Source: Parelaphostrongylus tenuis
Taxonomy: Eukaryota; Nematoda; Chromadorea; Rhabditida; Metastrongylidae
Direction of reading: 5' to 3'
NCBI GenBank assembly: GCA_019055375.1
Contig: JAHQIW010006155.1
Coordinates: forward strand, 1 to 64,000
DNA length: 64,000 bases
In this document: piece after piece, positions 21,242-31,993 of the stretch
How positions within the stretch are numbered: position 1 is the first letter of the stretch
Layout of the letters: each line of letters begins with the position of its first letter
Translations under genes and position numbers: made by a program
The notes under the pieces: model-generated
Seen by the model: only the letters and a program-made list of their open reading frames with translations
Database searches by the model: none
What the model was told of the DNA's origin: nothing

Positions 21242-24200
21242 ACCCACGGACCTCCCTCTTTGAGGGACCCCGCCCGGTTAGTCGCGAGGGCACGTGGCGC
21301 GTCCCCAGGTGGTGGATAGGAGAATAAAACGCGAACAAAAGCGACCGTGTGCTTCCCAGAGACGCAGGTGGATTCAGGGGACGAGCTCCCTGCTTCTGCA
21401 GTGCCGACTTGACAAAACTCTATTTCTACGAGTCAACTCGGCCAAAAGCCTGCAATCAAGCGGCTGGGAAGTACATGGGAGGCGGTTAGGAGTCGCCTCC
21501 AACAAATAAGCTCCTCCCGCTCCTCCGAGAGACTGGCAAGCTACTCGTGAGTACCCAGCCCCCACGTTTAGAGCCTGGCAAGCTACACGTCGGGTATCAA
21601 AAATGTCAAAAACAGTAACAAATATGGGCCTCATTCCCTGACCCCGAAAGAGCCCCTGGTACGGCAGCGCCAGGTAGGACGAGCACGGAGAGGCTGCTAA
21701 AATCTCAGGGCCGAACTAGGCTGCCAAGATCGAAACGGACTAAAATGACGATCTGTACCTACAATGCAAGAACCCTTGCTCAACAATCCGCTGTAGAAGA
21801 TCTGCTGATTCAAGCAAGAAGAATAAGGTACGACGTCATTGGCCTGGCTGAGACGAGAAGGCGCCATCCTTTTCACGCTGTCTATGACACCGGAGAAGAA
21901 CTGTTCCTTGGAACATGCGATCGCAGAGGTGTCGGTGGCGTTGGCGTCCTCGTCAAATCGAATTTGACCGTGAACATTGATTTGTTCGAACAACTAACAA
22001 CCCGCATCGGACGATTACGGTTGAAACGATGTGGTTCTATGCCGGCTTTGACCATCTTCGTTGCTTACGCACCAACATCAAGCTATGACGAAGACGAAGT
22101 TGAAGCGTTCTATATGGACCTCGAAAAATTCTTCAGAGAAGATCATACATTCTTCAAGGCCATTGTCGGAGATTTTAACGCAAAAATTGGACCTAGAGAA
22201 CGTCTGAAGAACGTCACATAGGGACCCACGGACTAGAATGGAATGAACAGGGTGAGAGGCTATCCGAGTTTAACATGACGACCCAAACCATCCATGGTAA
22301 CTCGCAACTCCAAAAGCCTCTCTCTCAGCGATGGACGTGGGAGTCTCTCAATGGAGAGTATCATAACGAAATAGATCACATCATAGTAAATCGAAGGTTT
22401 TGCCTGACCGACGTCGCTGTTGTCTCCAAGATCTACACGGGATCAGACCATCGCCTCCTTCGCGCAACGTTTCGATTTTCAAGGAGAGGAGAGAAAGCCG
22501 CTAAATTCAAACAACGAAGTCCCAGAACTACCATAAACTGGGATGTATTCAAATCATTAGTCGGCTCTTGGGAAGATACCGTTGTCGACAACATCGACGG
22601 AGAATACGATCGACTCGCTGAATATCTTCGCCTTAGCGCCATGAAAGCAGAGAGTTCTAAGGTCACGAAGAGACGCTTGTCTCCGCAGACACTCGAGCTG
22701 ATACGTCAACGTGGAATCGCACGAGCCGCAGGCAACCGAAACCTTACGTCCGAACTTGCGAAACGATGCAGAGAAGCGATAAAAGAAGACCTTAAAGAGA
22801 GAAGAGCAGCAGTTATGGCAGAAGCTGCAGAAGCTGGGAAGAGCATTCGCAAAGCCCAGCGAGGCTTCGCCAACTATAAGACCAAGATGATTGCACTCCG
22901 ATACCCTGACGGGACACTTACAGCTTCCAGAAGGGCTATGGAGAAAATCATCCACCAGTACTACTCGGATCTCTTCGCTAGCCATGTTCTCTTACCGTCA
23001 TATAAATTGAAAGAGGTCGAATATGTCGTTCCACCGGTCCTTCCTTCCGAAATCCGACATGCTATATCGTCGGTGAAAAACAGAACAACACCCGGTCCAG
23101 ACAGGATTAGACCAGAACACTTGAAGAACTGCCGCCAGTTCTCATCAACACCCTGGCTCGGCTCTTCACTCGCTACCTGTCAGAATGCAAGGTCCCTATT
23201 CAATGGAAAACCAGCAAGACCGTATTGTTGTTCAAAAAGGGAGACCTTCACGACATAGGCAATTATCGCCCAATCTGCTTGCTGTCCGTTGTCTATAAAC
23301 TCTTTACTCGAGTCATCCTGAACAGGACTGACAGAACACTGGACGAAGGACAGCCATGCGAACAAGCAGGGTTCAGAAAAGGATTTAGTACCATGGACCA
23401 CATCCACACGATCACAAGACTCATTGAAGTTTCGCGAGAGTACAAACAACCACTCTGTCTCACTTTCATCGATCTGAAAAAAGCCTTTGATTCAGTGGAA
23501 ACAGAAGCGGTTATAGAGGCTCTGGATAACCAGGGCGTCCCTACTCGGTACATAATGATCCTTCGTGAGCTTTATAAAGATTTCACGACCAGAATATCTC
23601 CATTCTACAACAATATCACCATTGACGTAAGAAGAGGGGTTCGACAAGGCGATACAATATCGCCAAAACTATTCACTGCCACCCTACAAAACGTCATGCG
23701 AACATTAGAATGGGACGAAATGGGAGTGAAAATTGACGGTCGACAATTAAACCATCTTCGCTTTGCTGACGATATCGTTCTCATAACACCAAACATCAGC
23801 CAAGCGGAACGAATGTTGACTGATTTCGACAACGCCTGTGGAAAGATCGGTCTTCAACTGAATCTAACGAAAACAATGTTCATGAGGAACGGATGGGTTT
23901 CTAATGCCCCATTCACGCTCAACGGAACGACAATTTCCGAATGCTCCAGTTACATCTATCTAGGTCGTGAAATCAACATGATGAACGACCTAGCCCCAGA
24001 GTTGAGCAGGAGGAAACGAGCGGCTTGGGGAACGTTTAAGAGCATCGAAGATGTAGTGCAGAGGACAAAGAACATCCGACTCCGTGCCCACCTTTTCGAC
24101 TCGACAATTATCCCTGCCCTAACGTATGCAGCAGAAACCTGGTCGCTACGTAAGCAGGATGAAAGATCACTTGCCGTTATCGAACGCGCAGTCGAAAGGT

Positions 24201-24597
24201 CGATGCTAGGAGTATCTCGTATTTCGCAAATGAGACAAAGGATCCGAACTTCCGACCTACGTCAACGATCGAAAATCAGAGACGCCGTTCTACACGCCAG
24301 GATATCGAAAATAAGGTGGGCCGGACACGTGATGCGCTTCAACGACAACCGATGGACGAGAGCCGTTACCGACTGGATTCCTCGGGACGTCAAGCGCTCT
24401 AAAGGAAGACCACTGACCCGTTGGTCCGATTTCTTCACGAAAGCGATGGAAGAAAGATATGATGCTCAGCGAATTCCTAGAGCAAGGAGGACCCCTGTGC
24501 TACTCTTGCACGCGATAGGGAAAAATGGAAGAGTTGCTGGTACCCGCTCGAGTCACTCGACGATCAACGGGACGACAGGTGATACAGGTGATACAGG
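21242..24597 (+). mobile_element. RTE-1 non-LTR retrotransposon, full length with 9-bp TSD
   Basis: Flanked by the 9-bp repeat TGACTCGAA (21233-21241 and 24598-24606). About 3.36 kb, the usual RTE size. It has a short 5' UTR (21242-21744), an endonuclease-reverse transcriptase frame, and a 3' tail of TGATACAGG-type 9-mers (about 24574-24598), as expected for RTE elements, which end in short repeats rather than poly(A). Other copies in the window are at 4582-4905, 30348-30460, 47755-48020, 48610-49585, 60868-63345 and 63355-64000. Confidence 0.95.
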
Positions 24598-24646
24598 TGA
24601 CTCGAACACACCTAAAAACAGATCAAATAACTATAACAATTTCTAG
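21745..24646 (+). pseudogene. RTE endonuclease-reverse transcriptase, three frameshifts
   Basis: Apurinic-type endonuclease domain, 21745-22500: MTICTYNARTLAQQS, VIGLAETRRR, AYAPTSSYDEDEVEAFY, VGDFNAKIG, then TWES, NEIDHIIVNRRFCL and YTGSDHRLLRA. Reverse transcriptase domain, about 23000-24000: TPGPDRIRPEHL, NYRPICLLSVVYKLFTRVIL, AGFRKGFSTMDHI, LTFIDLKKAFDS, RRGVRQGDTISPKLF and the catalytic LRFADDIVLIT. The C-terminal domain has LGREINMMNDLAPELSRRKR and IRWAGHVMRFNDNRWTRAV. Three single-base deletions break it: near 22198 (before RTSEERHIG), near 23130 (KN|CR for KNLPPV) and near 24494. After the last one the frame runs through the 9-bp tail (TGDTGDTGD) into flanking DNA to 24646. All catalytic motifs are otherwise intact, so this is a young copy. 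Confidence 0.95.
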
Positions 24647-24839
24647 ACCAGAATTGAACAAAGAATACAATAAAAAAATCAGCGTTAATAGGAGATATGG
24701 CATGAGTGCTTGAATTAACGCAGTACAAAATTATCAAAACTTTTTGCGCGCCGTGTAGTCATCTATATTGCAAAGACGGGATGCACTTTGAAGATCTGAG
24801 CTATGCAAGCCGGCTAAATGTTGTGTGCCCGACTTAATT

Positions 24840-27100
24840 TCAGAGGACATCGCTTCGAGCGCTCTGTAAGTTATTTGCAGTCTTGACGTGGTCTAAAGTA
24901 TCAGTACACGTCTCCGCTGCATGGCGATACGCTTCGAGGACCGTTGAATCGAAAAGAACTTTGAAATTCGCTGATTGGTCAATAGCTTCTTTGAGAGGTT
25001 CGAATGCAATCCGTGCTTTTTCCTCCGCCTCTCCAGTTTTTTCTTCGTTCTTCATGGCATCTTCCATGTTCATTGAATGCCCAAGGTAGACGTACGAGGT
25101 AGTTTTAGCAATCACAGAACCACCCAATTCGACTTGTTCACTGAATTGAGCCTCCATCCCATTTATACGTAGCCCAATATTTCTTCTCGCTTCCTGAATT
25201 CCTTTGGCATTGTCTCAGCTTAACAGAGCTTTTTGAGAATATGGCGATATTACTCTTTCTCATCCCATCTAGAGACTTCGTTATCCACTGCAGAACGGCG
25301 ATGTAGCAGCTTTGGCGATAGAGTATCGCCTTGCCGAACCTTTTTGTCAATTGGTATGGTAAAAGGTCGATGAAAGAGCTGTATTTTCGTGGCGCACTTC
25401 AATAACAGTCTGACAAGGTTCTTATGTAGGAGGAATCCACTCCTTGATCGACGCACTGATAGGACTGCGTTCGTGTCGACGCGATAAAATGCTTTTCCAT
25501 AGTCCATAAAGGTTAGTATTGAGGGCAGATGGTTTTCCCGCCAGATTTCTATGACCCTCGACACGGTTTGGATATGGTCCATGCAGCAGAGTATTTCAAT
25601 GAATCTTGCTTGTTCAACTGGCTGTGCCTTATTCAAAATCGTCAATAGGCACAAAAGGATGAATTTGTAAACAGCTTGCAAAGTATGCTTAACAAACAGA
25701 TTGGGACCATAGTTGCGAAGATCCCTTCGGTCACTCTTTTTAGTTGACGACTGTGTGCTGCTTCCTCCAGTGGTTTGGAATTTTTTCCTTTTGAAGTTGA
25801 AGTTTCATGTGCCGCGAGAAGTACATGTAAATTGTGGCCATCGGCTTGCAGCAAATAGGAAGAGATGTTATCGTGACCTGGAGCCGCACCTTTTTTTCAA
25901 GCTCTCTATCGCGACCCGAACTTTAGAGGGCACAATCCCAGCAGTTTTTTTCCAGTGAGGATTACAAGGTCTGAGACGGGTATGGTGGAAAGGAAAAATT
26001 GGTGTAGTATTTTCCCGTTATTAATTCCATATCGTGGCGGGAAGTTTTCGCGATCACATCTTCGTTCATCAACACTAGCAGCGGTTTCTTCCTCTGCTTC
26101 TAACAGTTTCTTCTGTGGGTACCGATGTACATCCTCTGCGAAGCTCTTCTGCAGCTGGTATTTGATATTAATCGAGCTAAATGTGTTGCATTAGGATCAA
26201 GCTTCATGCTTTCTTCGCCTTTCGAGTAACTCTTTCGTGGTGGAGATGATGTGATCGGCTCTTTTCGAATTGAGCAAGTGAAGCTAAGTCGGCACCTTTT
26301 TAAGTCCATCGACAAGCAGCTCGTAGTCTTCTGTCGATCATCCTTAATCTGCCAGTCATGGTTGATGCGATTTCGTTTGAATGTCTAGTCGTAAACGGTT
26401 TGACTCTTCTTCTTGATCGATGACATGAATTCTTTTCCAGCTCACAACTGAACCGAATTTTTATGCGAGGAAGGAGGTGATCGGACTCAGTTTAGACTGA
26501 TGGGACTACGGATGTGTTAGATAGCACTGCCTTCTATTTATGAGGATATGGTCGAATTCCACATATGCCGTGCCAATAGGTGACTTCCATGTCCAACAGC
26601 GGCTTCTTCTTCTGGAAATGTGAATTTTTGTTAAAAGAGATGTGCTGCAGATAGAAATCCTCCAAGACAGGCTCTCGTTTCTCTCTCCTAATCTAAATTT
26701 CCCAATCCTGTATGCGCCGTCATTAGCACTTCCTATTCTGACAGCTGAATTTTCCGACAATGAATTTGGAATACGGCTTTTTCTTGTGGATAACTTCCTC
26801 CAATTGATAATATACGCATCCAACTCGTGCTCATCAGCTGCACCAGACGGTAAGTAGCAAATGATGATATTGATCTCCTTACGACGCGTTATTTGGAGGT
26901 GAACGGCGGCTATGCGAGAGGAAACGGTCTATCTAGAAATATCGACAGGATGAGAAATGAACATTTGGACAACAAAACCTGCGTCACCGACATTTCATAC
27001 GGAAGCTTTTCTTTGAGAACGGCAAGTGTTTCGTCGTTTAATCTACGTATTTCGGTATTCTAGCTTTTCGCTTCTTGTACAGCAATCACACAGAATTCTA
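24840..27100 (-). pseudogene. Second RTE family (RTE-2), degenerate EN-RT
   Basis: Minus-strand remnant of a different RTE lineage. Near the 5' side (about 27000-27100) LEFCVIAVQEAK and NTEIRRLNDETLAVL represent the endonuclease start. At 26506-26823 YRIGKFRLGERNESL, RCWTWKSPIGTAYVEFDHIL and INRRQC correspond to the second half of the endonuclease. At 25250-25681 MDHIQTVSRVIEIWRE, LTFMDYGKAFYRVDTNA and RQGDTLSPKL are reverse-transcriptase motifs. At 24840-25157 SYVYLGHSMNMEDAMKNE and LFDSTVLEAYRHAAET are the C-terminal region. Multiple frameshifts throughout. It ends beside the right end of the split mariner. Confidence 0.9.
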
Positions 27101-27799
27101 AGCAGTTTGCCGCTTCAGAAAGTGCGTGAAGATTGGCGCCAAAGGAGAGTGTTTTTATACTAAACATGAAAAGCAGAGAGCGCTCTCCATGGCGTATTGT
27201 TCGCGTATTTATCAGACTCGGTTGCAAAGGGTGGCATCTAGCTGGCTATGCAGTATGATATTACGTGAACTTCTGACGTAATCCTGCAAGAGCTTTCTTA
27301 AATTCTTACGATGCTTTCCAAGAATTTTGTTTTCGGTGACGAATCCTTGGTCGGATTTCCTGCTAGTTCATTAGAAATGGTGATAAAGCCAAAATCAAAA
27401 GCGAAAGTAGGAATGACAAAATTGATTGATCGCTCAGAGATGAAATAAGCCGAATTTTTAGATTACTTCAGTTAAGTAATTATCAGAATTGCTTATGAGA
27501 ACAGCTCATGAAAACAATAATAAATACTCATTAAACTATTATTATATAGCAGTAATTACTCATATAAAAACTGCACTATAATATATTCCTTTGCTACTTG
27601 TCATTCGGTACCACTTGCAACATACTAGCTCATTAGCACTTCTTGAGACTCTTAATTCGATAATCCGAGAAACTGTCGATTATTAACGTCGAGATTATAC
27701 GAAAGTCGACGCTTAGGATACAGCAGATTAAGAGCCATTGACCGATTCGGTGTTGCCGTGCTTTTTTTTGCTGCCAAGAAAACATTTTTCCCTGCTGAT
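27101..27799. other. Unrecognised DNA
   Basis: AT-rich, 700 bp between RTE-2 and a cluster of ribozyme repeats and a SINE. No gene or repeat recognised. Confidence 0.4.
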
Positions 27800-27841
27800 C
27801 ACTTTTTGAGCCACGCATGTAGTCTGTTATATAAAGGACAA

Positions 27842-28137
27842 TGGATAAAGCTGTCGGCGTTGATCAATCTCTGAGGGATGCGCCATGCATTCGCCTTCAA
27901 ATTTTAGCTTCGTCTGAGGTGATTGAATGCAGATCTGCCCTTTACAATGACTCGCGCTGACCTCTCGCTGAACGGCGTCAGTGCAGCTAATCCTCCCGGA
28001 CAAGTCTGAGACCAGTTTGGTACCAATCTACCGACCGCGGAGGGATGGATGGCTTGGTGAGTCATGGGAGCGAGGTCGAACCACTGACCTCGTGTGCGAC
28101 GTAGAGCACCTCTAACTACTGCGCCGCATGCGCCCTT
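27842..28137 (-). mobile_element. SINE S4 (tRNA-derived) nested in a ribozyme repeat
   Basis: Minus-strand copy of the S6 SINE: the 3' end GATAAAGCT on the left, the tRNA-like head with B box GGTTCGACCTC (about 28074-28084) and GCGCATGCGGCGCAGTAG at the right end. It interrupts family A copy A3 within its head. Confidence 0.85.
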
Positions 28138-28171
28138 ATGCGGGCTATTACATAAGGCTGACAAATTAGAG

Positions 28172-28213
28172 CCCGATAGACATGTTTCGAACTTGACGGT
28201 CTCATCACTCGGG
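28172..28213 (-). ncRNA. Hammerhead ribozyme, family A, C3 changed
   Basis: Minus strand: CCCGA, core GTGATGA (C3 changed to G), stem II GAC-loop-TTC (one mismatch), GAAA, CATGTC in place of CACGTGT, then TATCGGG. Stem I still pairs (CCCGA with TCGGG). Probably inactive. Confidence 0.65.
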
Positions 28214-28440
28214 CGATACCCCTTCGTCTTTAGATATCCTTTCGGGGCGGTCAGTCCCTATATTAAGAGTAGGCGATGACGAGAATTTTGCACAGTCTGT
28301 TTAGTGAAATTATCACTGGAAAGATAGTGTCATACACTCGATTGCTCTTGGCTGGCATCGTTAACATATCATAACTTTCGTTTCGAGTGTTAGCTTTAGA
28401 CGACGCTCAGATATCAACGTGCCTGATAATCACATTTTTA

Positions 28441-28830
28441 GCCACGCATGTGGTCTATCAAATAGGGCTGACTTATGGAGCCCAATATTGAAAACATTTG
28501 AGCGTAAATTTAAGAAAAAACTCGAAACGAAAGGTATGATATGCTAACGATGATAGCCAAGAGCAATCGAGTGTACAGCACTATCTTTTCAGTATTATTT
28601 TACTGAAGAGACAGTGTGAAATGTCGGTCGTCGCCTACTCTTAGTATAGGGGGCTGAGCACCCTGGGAAGATTGGCTAAAGACGAAAGGGTACAACTCGT
28701 TGAGACCGTCAAGGTTGAAGCACGTGTATCTGGCTCTATAAGCCAGCCACATGCGTGGCTCAAAAAGTGATTATCAGGCACACTGAAATTTCAGCGTGGT
28801 CTCAAGAAAACACTAGAAATAAAAGGTGTG
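28441..28830 (+). mobile_element. Family A ribozyme repeats: head fragment plus inverted unit
   Basis: A truncated head (28441-28493) is followed by an inverted unit running tail (28494-28540, GAGCGTAAATTTAAG...CTCGAAACGAAAGG) to head (CCACATGCGTGGCTC, about 28748-28762). The inverted unit then continues through AGTGATTATCAGGCACACTG into another tail (TTTCAGCGTGGTCTCAAG) at 28790-28830. So the inverted unit is also joined head-to-tail to a neighbour. Ribozyme remnant at about 28693-28735 on the plus strand. Confidence 0.75.
28693..28735 (+). ncRNA. Hammerhead ribozyme remnant, family A
   Basis: TTGAGACCGTCAAGGTTGAA followed by GCACGTGTATC. A 2-base loss in the TGATGA core and GAAA changed to GAAG make it inactive. 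Confidence 0.55.
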
Positions 28831-28839
28831 ATACATTTT

Positions 28840-29630
28840 TTTTCTCTATTGACTGGATCTCGCTAACTACAGTACCCTCCTGAAAGTAGAAGAAATGTCC
28901 CGACGATAGTGTCCGCAGATCAGCAATTCAATTAAAACGACACATAGCTGCTAATTTAGCTACATCTAGCGTTCATGAAAATTTTAATTTGCCGTTGATG
29001 ATTTTACACCGCTTTCGATTCGTGACTCACTGAAGAGACAAAACAAGTTAATACTATTCATTCGACTGCTTTTATTGAGCTCGTTCAACAAAAATAGTAA
29101 TCTGGTAATATGATAACATGTTCTGAGCATTTCATGAGGTCTGGTATGGCACTTATGCAACACTAAACGGGCCTGTTTAGCTCTTCCATACACATCAAAT
29201 TATAAATTATTCACGAATAATCAAAAGTTATTGCATTTCGGATCGCATAATATCACTAACATACTAATTGAAAAGGAACTTTCCTTTCTTCCACAATAAA
29301 GCGAGCAACTTATATGGAGATCTATTTTCTTTCCGCAATGAAATTCCCTGGTTTACCATTTGAACCCTAAGTAAAAGCTTGTTCGAAGAAAGCGAGTAAG
29401 CCATCGGATTCTAGATAACAATTCTGTACACTGGTGGACGACAGCTTCTATTATCCAATGACGGAAATTGGAGTGGTAATGAGAGATCACATGGTTGTGG
29501 AACAATGCCCACTGCATAAACCGGCCGAATTCACGATATCGGTTCGCCGATGTTTGGCGCCGTGAAGTTAATAAATACCTTTCGATTTCCATCTCTACTG
29601 AGTATCTCTACGGGTCGTCAAAACTTTATT
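28840..29630. other. Unrecognised DNA
   Basis: No recognisable gene or repeat; short open frames at 28984-29193 and 29353-29592 (minus) match nothing I know. Confidence 0.4.
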
Positions 29631-29850
29631 TTATTGATGAGTACACACGGTTGTCGTGAATCTTTATTGTGGCAACATTTCGACGGTTTCGCCTTCAGCA
29701 GAGCCATAGCGATTTGACTGGAGACCACAATAATTGTTGTTAATCTTTGGAGCTGTCACAGCACGATTGAAAGAGGTTCATAGCGCTGCCTTTACATACT
29801 GGACTCCAGCACATTCTGAGGTGACCTAGTGTCTACTATACAGCAATCTC
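29630..29850 (-). mobile_element. PLE 3' tail, minus strand, degraded
   Basis: On the minus strand, GGCTCTGCTGAAGGCGAAAC and GTCGAAATGTTGCC (about 29672-29709) is a degraded form of the CTGAAGAAGGCGA-GCCGAAACGT motif that ends PLE fragments elsewhere in the window. Confidence 0.4.
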
Positions 29851-30347
29851 TATGAAATAACGCAAAACTATTTTTCTACAAGAGAAATACTCTCCATAAA
29901 AGAATTCATTGATATTAGCCGAATGGTGCGGTGCTCTGTTGAAGTGAAGAACAAGCTGGAGCGAAACCGTTTTTTGCACAGTAAATCAGCTTGAACAACA
30001 AGTAGTCGCTACAGCACCTAAGTCATACAATGCCGAACTGCTACAATACGTGATTGCTTATTCATCTCCTTTCGGCGTTCATAAGAAAATTATTATGGAA
30101 CCGATGATTCTACAACGTCGAAGGTGCTCTTGACCTGCTATTCGTTTTACAGACATAACAGAATTGTTACTCATCGAATCGAATCGAGCAGTTTCGCTTA
30201 CATATTGATTGAGATGAAGCCTTTGCTTTCTTCACTACATGTGTAATGTCACTCACATGAGGTGAAAAAGTTATTCTTCATAACCCCTTGCTTGCAGATC
30301 CCTGAGTGAGAAATGGCAAAACCACCGTTTAAATTCCCCTACTTTCT

Positions 30348-30460
30348 AATCACGGAGGATCCACTAGGTTACTCTTGCACACGATATGGAAAAATGGAAG
30401 TATTGCTGATGCTCGTTAGAGTCACTCGACGACCAACGGGACCGCAGGTGATATATCTAG
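30348..30460 (+). mobile_element. RTE-1 3' end fragment
   Basis: Matches the last 110 bp of the RTE at 21242-24597 (GGTTACTCTTGCACACGATA, then GAGTCACTCGACGACCAACG), ending at CGCAGGTGATA. Severe 5' truncation is normal for target-primed elements. Confidence 0.85.
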
Positions 30461-31980
30461 TTATCAGCTGTTGGTGCATAAATCAATGGTCAGTGTTATT
30501 ATTGAGCGTTTCTCAACCGTCCAAACAGCCGAAGTTACAAAATGGTGGTCCGAACATCTGCGCATTGTTTTTATTGAACGAACAAGAGTATTTGCTCTTA
30601 GGCACTAATTCAGAGAATCTCTACATAAGTAAAGACTATGTTCATCGGTAAAATTCTTAAGTAGGGAAAGCACTTTTTCTTTCGCCAATCAAATCGACTC
30701 AAACAGTATTGCAAGAGTAGCCCGATTTGTAATCGGTGGGACACTACTTGACAAAAAAGGAAATCTATGAATGGCGACCTCTTCATTATTTCCTAATTAG
30801 CTCGAAAGCCTCAGATGTGAAATAAATCGAATTGGTTGCTCCTTATGTGGAAAATGACATTTCGGATTTAAAGGTGATCCTTATCGAATTATTCAGAGAA
30901 ATGAGATAAATCAGTGATTTCTGAATGTTGCACGAATGGAACGATACACTATTATACGAATCATGCAGTAACAAATTTTGTTTTGTCTGCACATAGACGA
31001 GAAATGCGAGAAATTGACAATGCTTCATAAGCATCCACCTCTATGAGAAACTTGAACGTTTAAGCAGATGTACAAGGAAACTTCTGCTTAACGTTACATC
31101 ACTTGCGCTTCCTAAAAGTCTGCTTTACTTTCCCATCTCGATACGCTGTCAAGTCTATAGTGTAAGATTCTTGTCCACACGACATAACTTAATTCATTGA
31201 TGCATTTCATTGTCCTACCACCAATTCTGACACAGTTTTCCTTTTCCTTTCTCACACTTGTTGAGTTTTTGGTAGCATGCCATTTCTCGCCTGCCTCAGA
31301 ATCCTTCACTAGAATTTTGTAGCTCTCTCTTTTGATTCAATCAAATTGTACATCAAAGAAATAGATTTCATAAAGCTACTAAATGTGAGAGGCTAACGGG
31401 AACACTTGAAAATATCCGCGAATTCCACCTCCTGTGAGAAATAATGCCAAAAACGTTTGCAGCAAAAGTTGTGCTTCGTACTTCTTATTCGACATCATCC
31501 TGTTCCGATTTTCTCTTAGGAGTGCAATTGTGATTTCGAAGTTTTATCACATGCAAATATTTTATTTCTGGGAAAATCGGAACTTTACGTCGAAGCATCA
31601 GAAACAGGAAGAGGGACCATATTTGCCCGTGCCACTCGAAGAAGTGGCGCATTCATTGACATTTCTGTTACAATGGTCTCTTTCACCCAGCTCATTGTCA
31701 TTCAACAATTGACGTGCAACTTTTTCAACCTGATTTTTCGCGTTTAGAAATAGCAGAATCAGCCACAAAACCTGTGTATAAAAATTTTACACTGGACTTA
31801 AACCAACTGAGAACTTTTAGAACTCTTTTTAACTCAACGAGCTTTGTGCAGACGCCGCTCACGTATAGGGTGGTGAGCGTGACGATCTAATATTGATTTG
31901 TGAATAATTTGACTTATAAAATGGTAACTTCGCTGCCAATCAAATCTATAATTTGTTTCGATTTCAGGACCTAAAAAGAA
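30461..31980. other. Unrecognised DNA upstream of the secreted-protein copy
   Basis: No exon or repeat recognised. The stretch just before 31994 would be the promoter of the signal-peptide gene, but no clear TATA box or trans-splice acceptor stands out beyond a TTTCAG at about 31961-31966. Confidence 0.4.
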
Positions 31981-31993
31981 TATACTTGCAAAC

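Larger units (their letters stand above)
20068..24755 (-). mobile_element. Mariner element split by a complete RTE insertion
   Basis: The left end CAGGGTGGGCCAAAAATTCT (from 20068) is preceded by TA. The right end GCGCGCCGTG stops at 24755 and is followed by TA, and resembles the inverted left end. Removing the RTE (21242-24597 plus one 9-bp duplication) leaves about 1.3 kb, the normal size of a mariner. The transposase remnant lies on the minus strand at 20220-21190. The right end is diverged, so its exact limit is approximate. Confidence 0.75.
27800..28440 (-). mobile_element. Family A ribozyme repeat (A3) split by a SINE
   Basis: The head at 27808-27841 (GAGCCACGCATGTAGTCTG) is continued after a nested SINE by 28141-28440, with hammerhead region, GATGACGAGAATTTTGCACA, CTCGATTGCTCTTGGCTGG (28336-28354) and tail. 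At 28441 a new head (GCCACGCATGTGGTCTATC) follows immediately, so units are joined tail-to-head. Head-to-head spacing minus the SINE is about 335 bp, an estimate of the monomer length. Confidence 0.8.
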
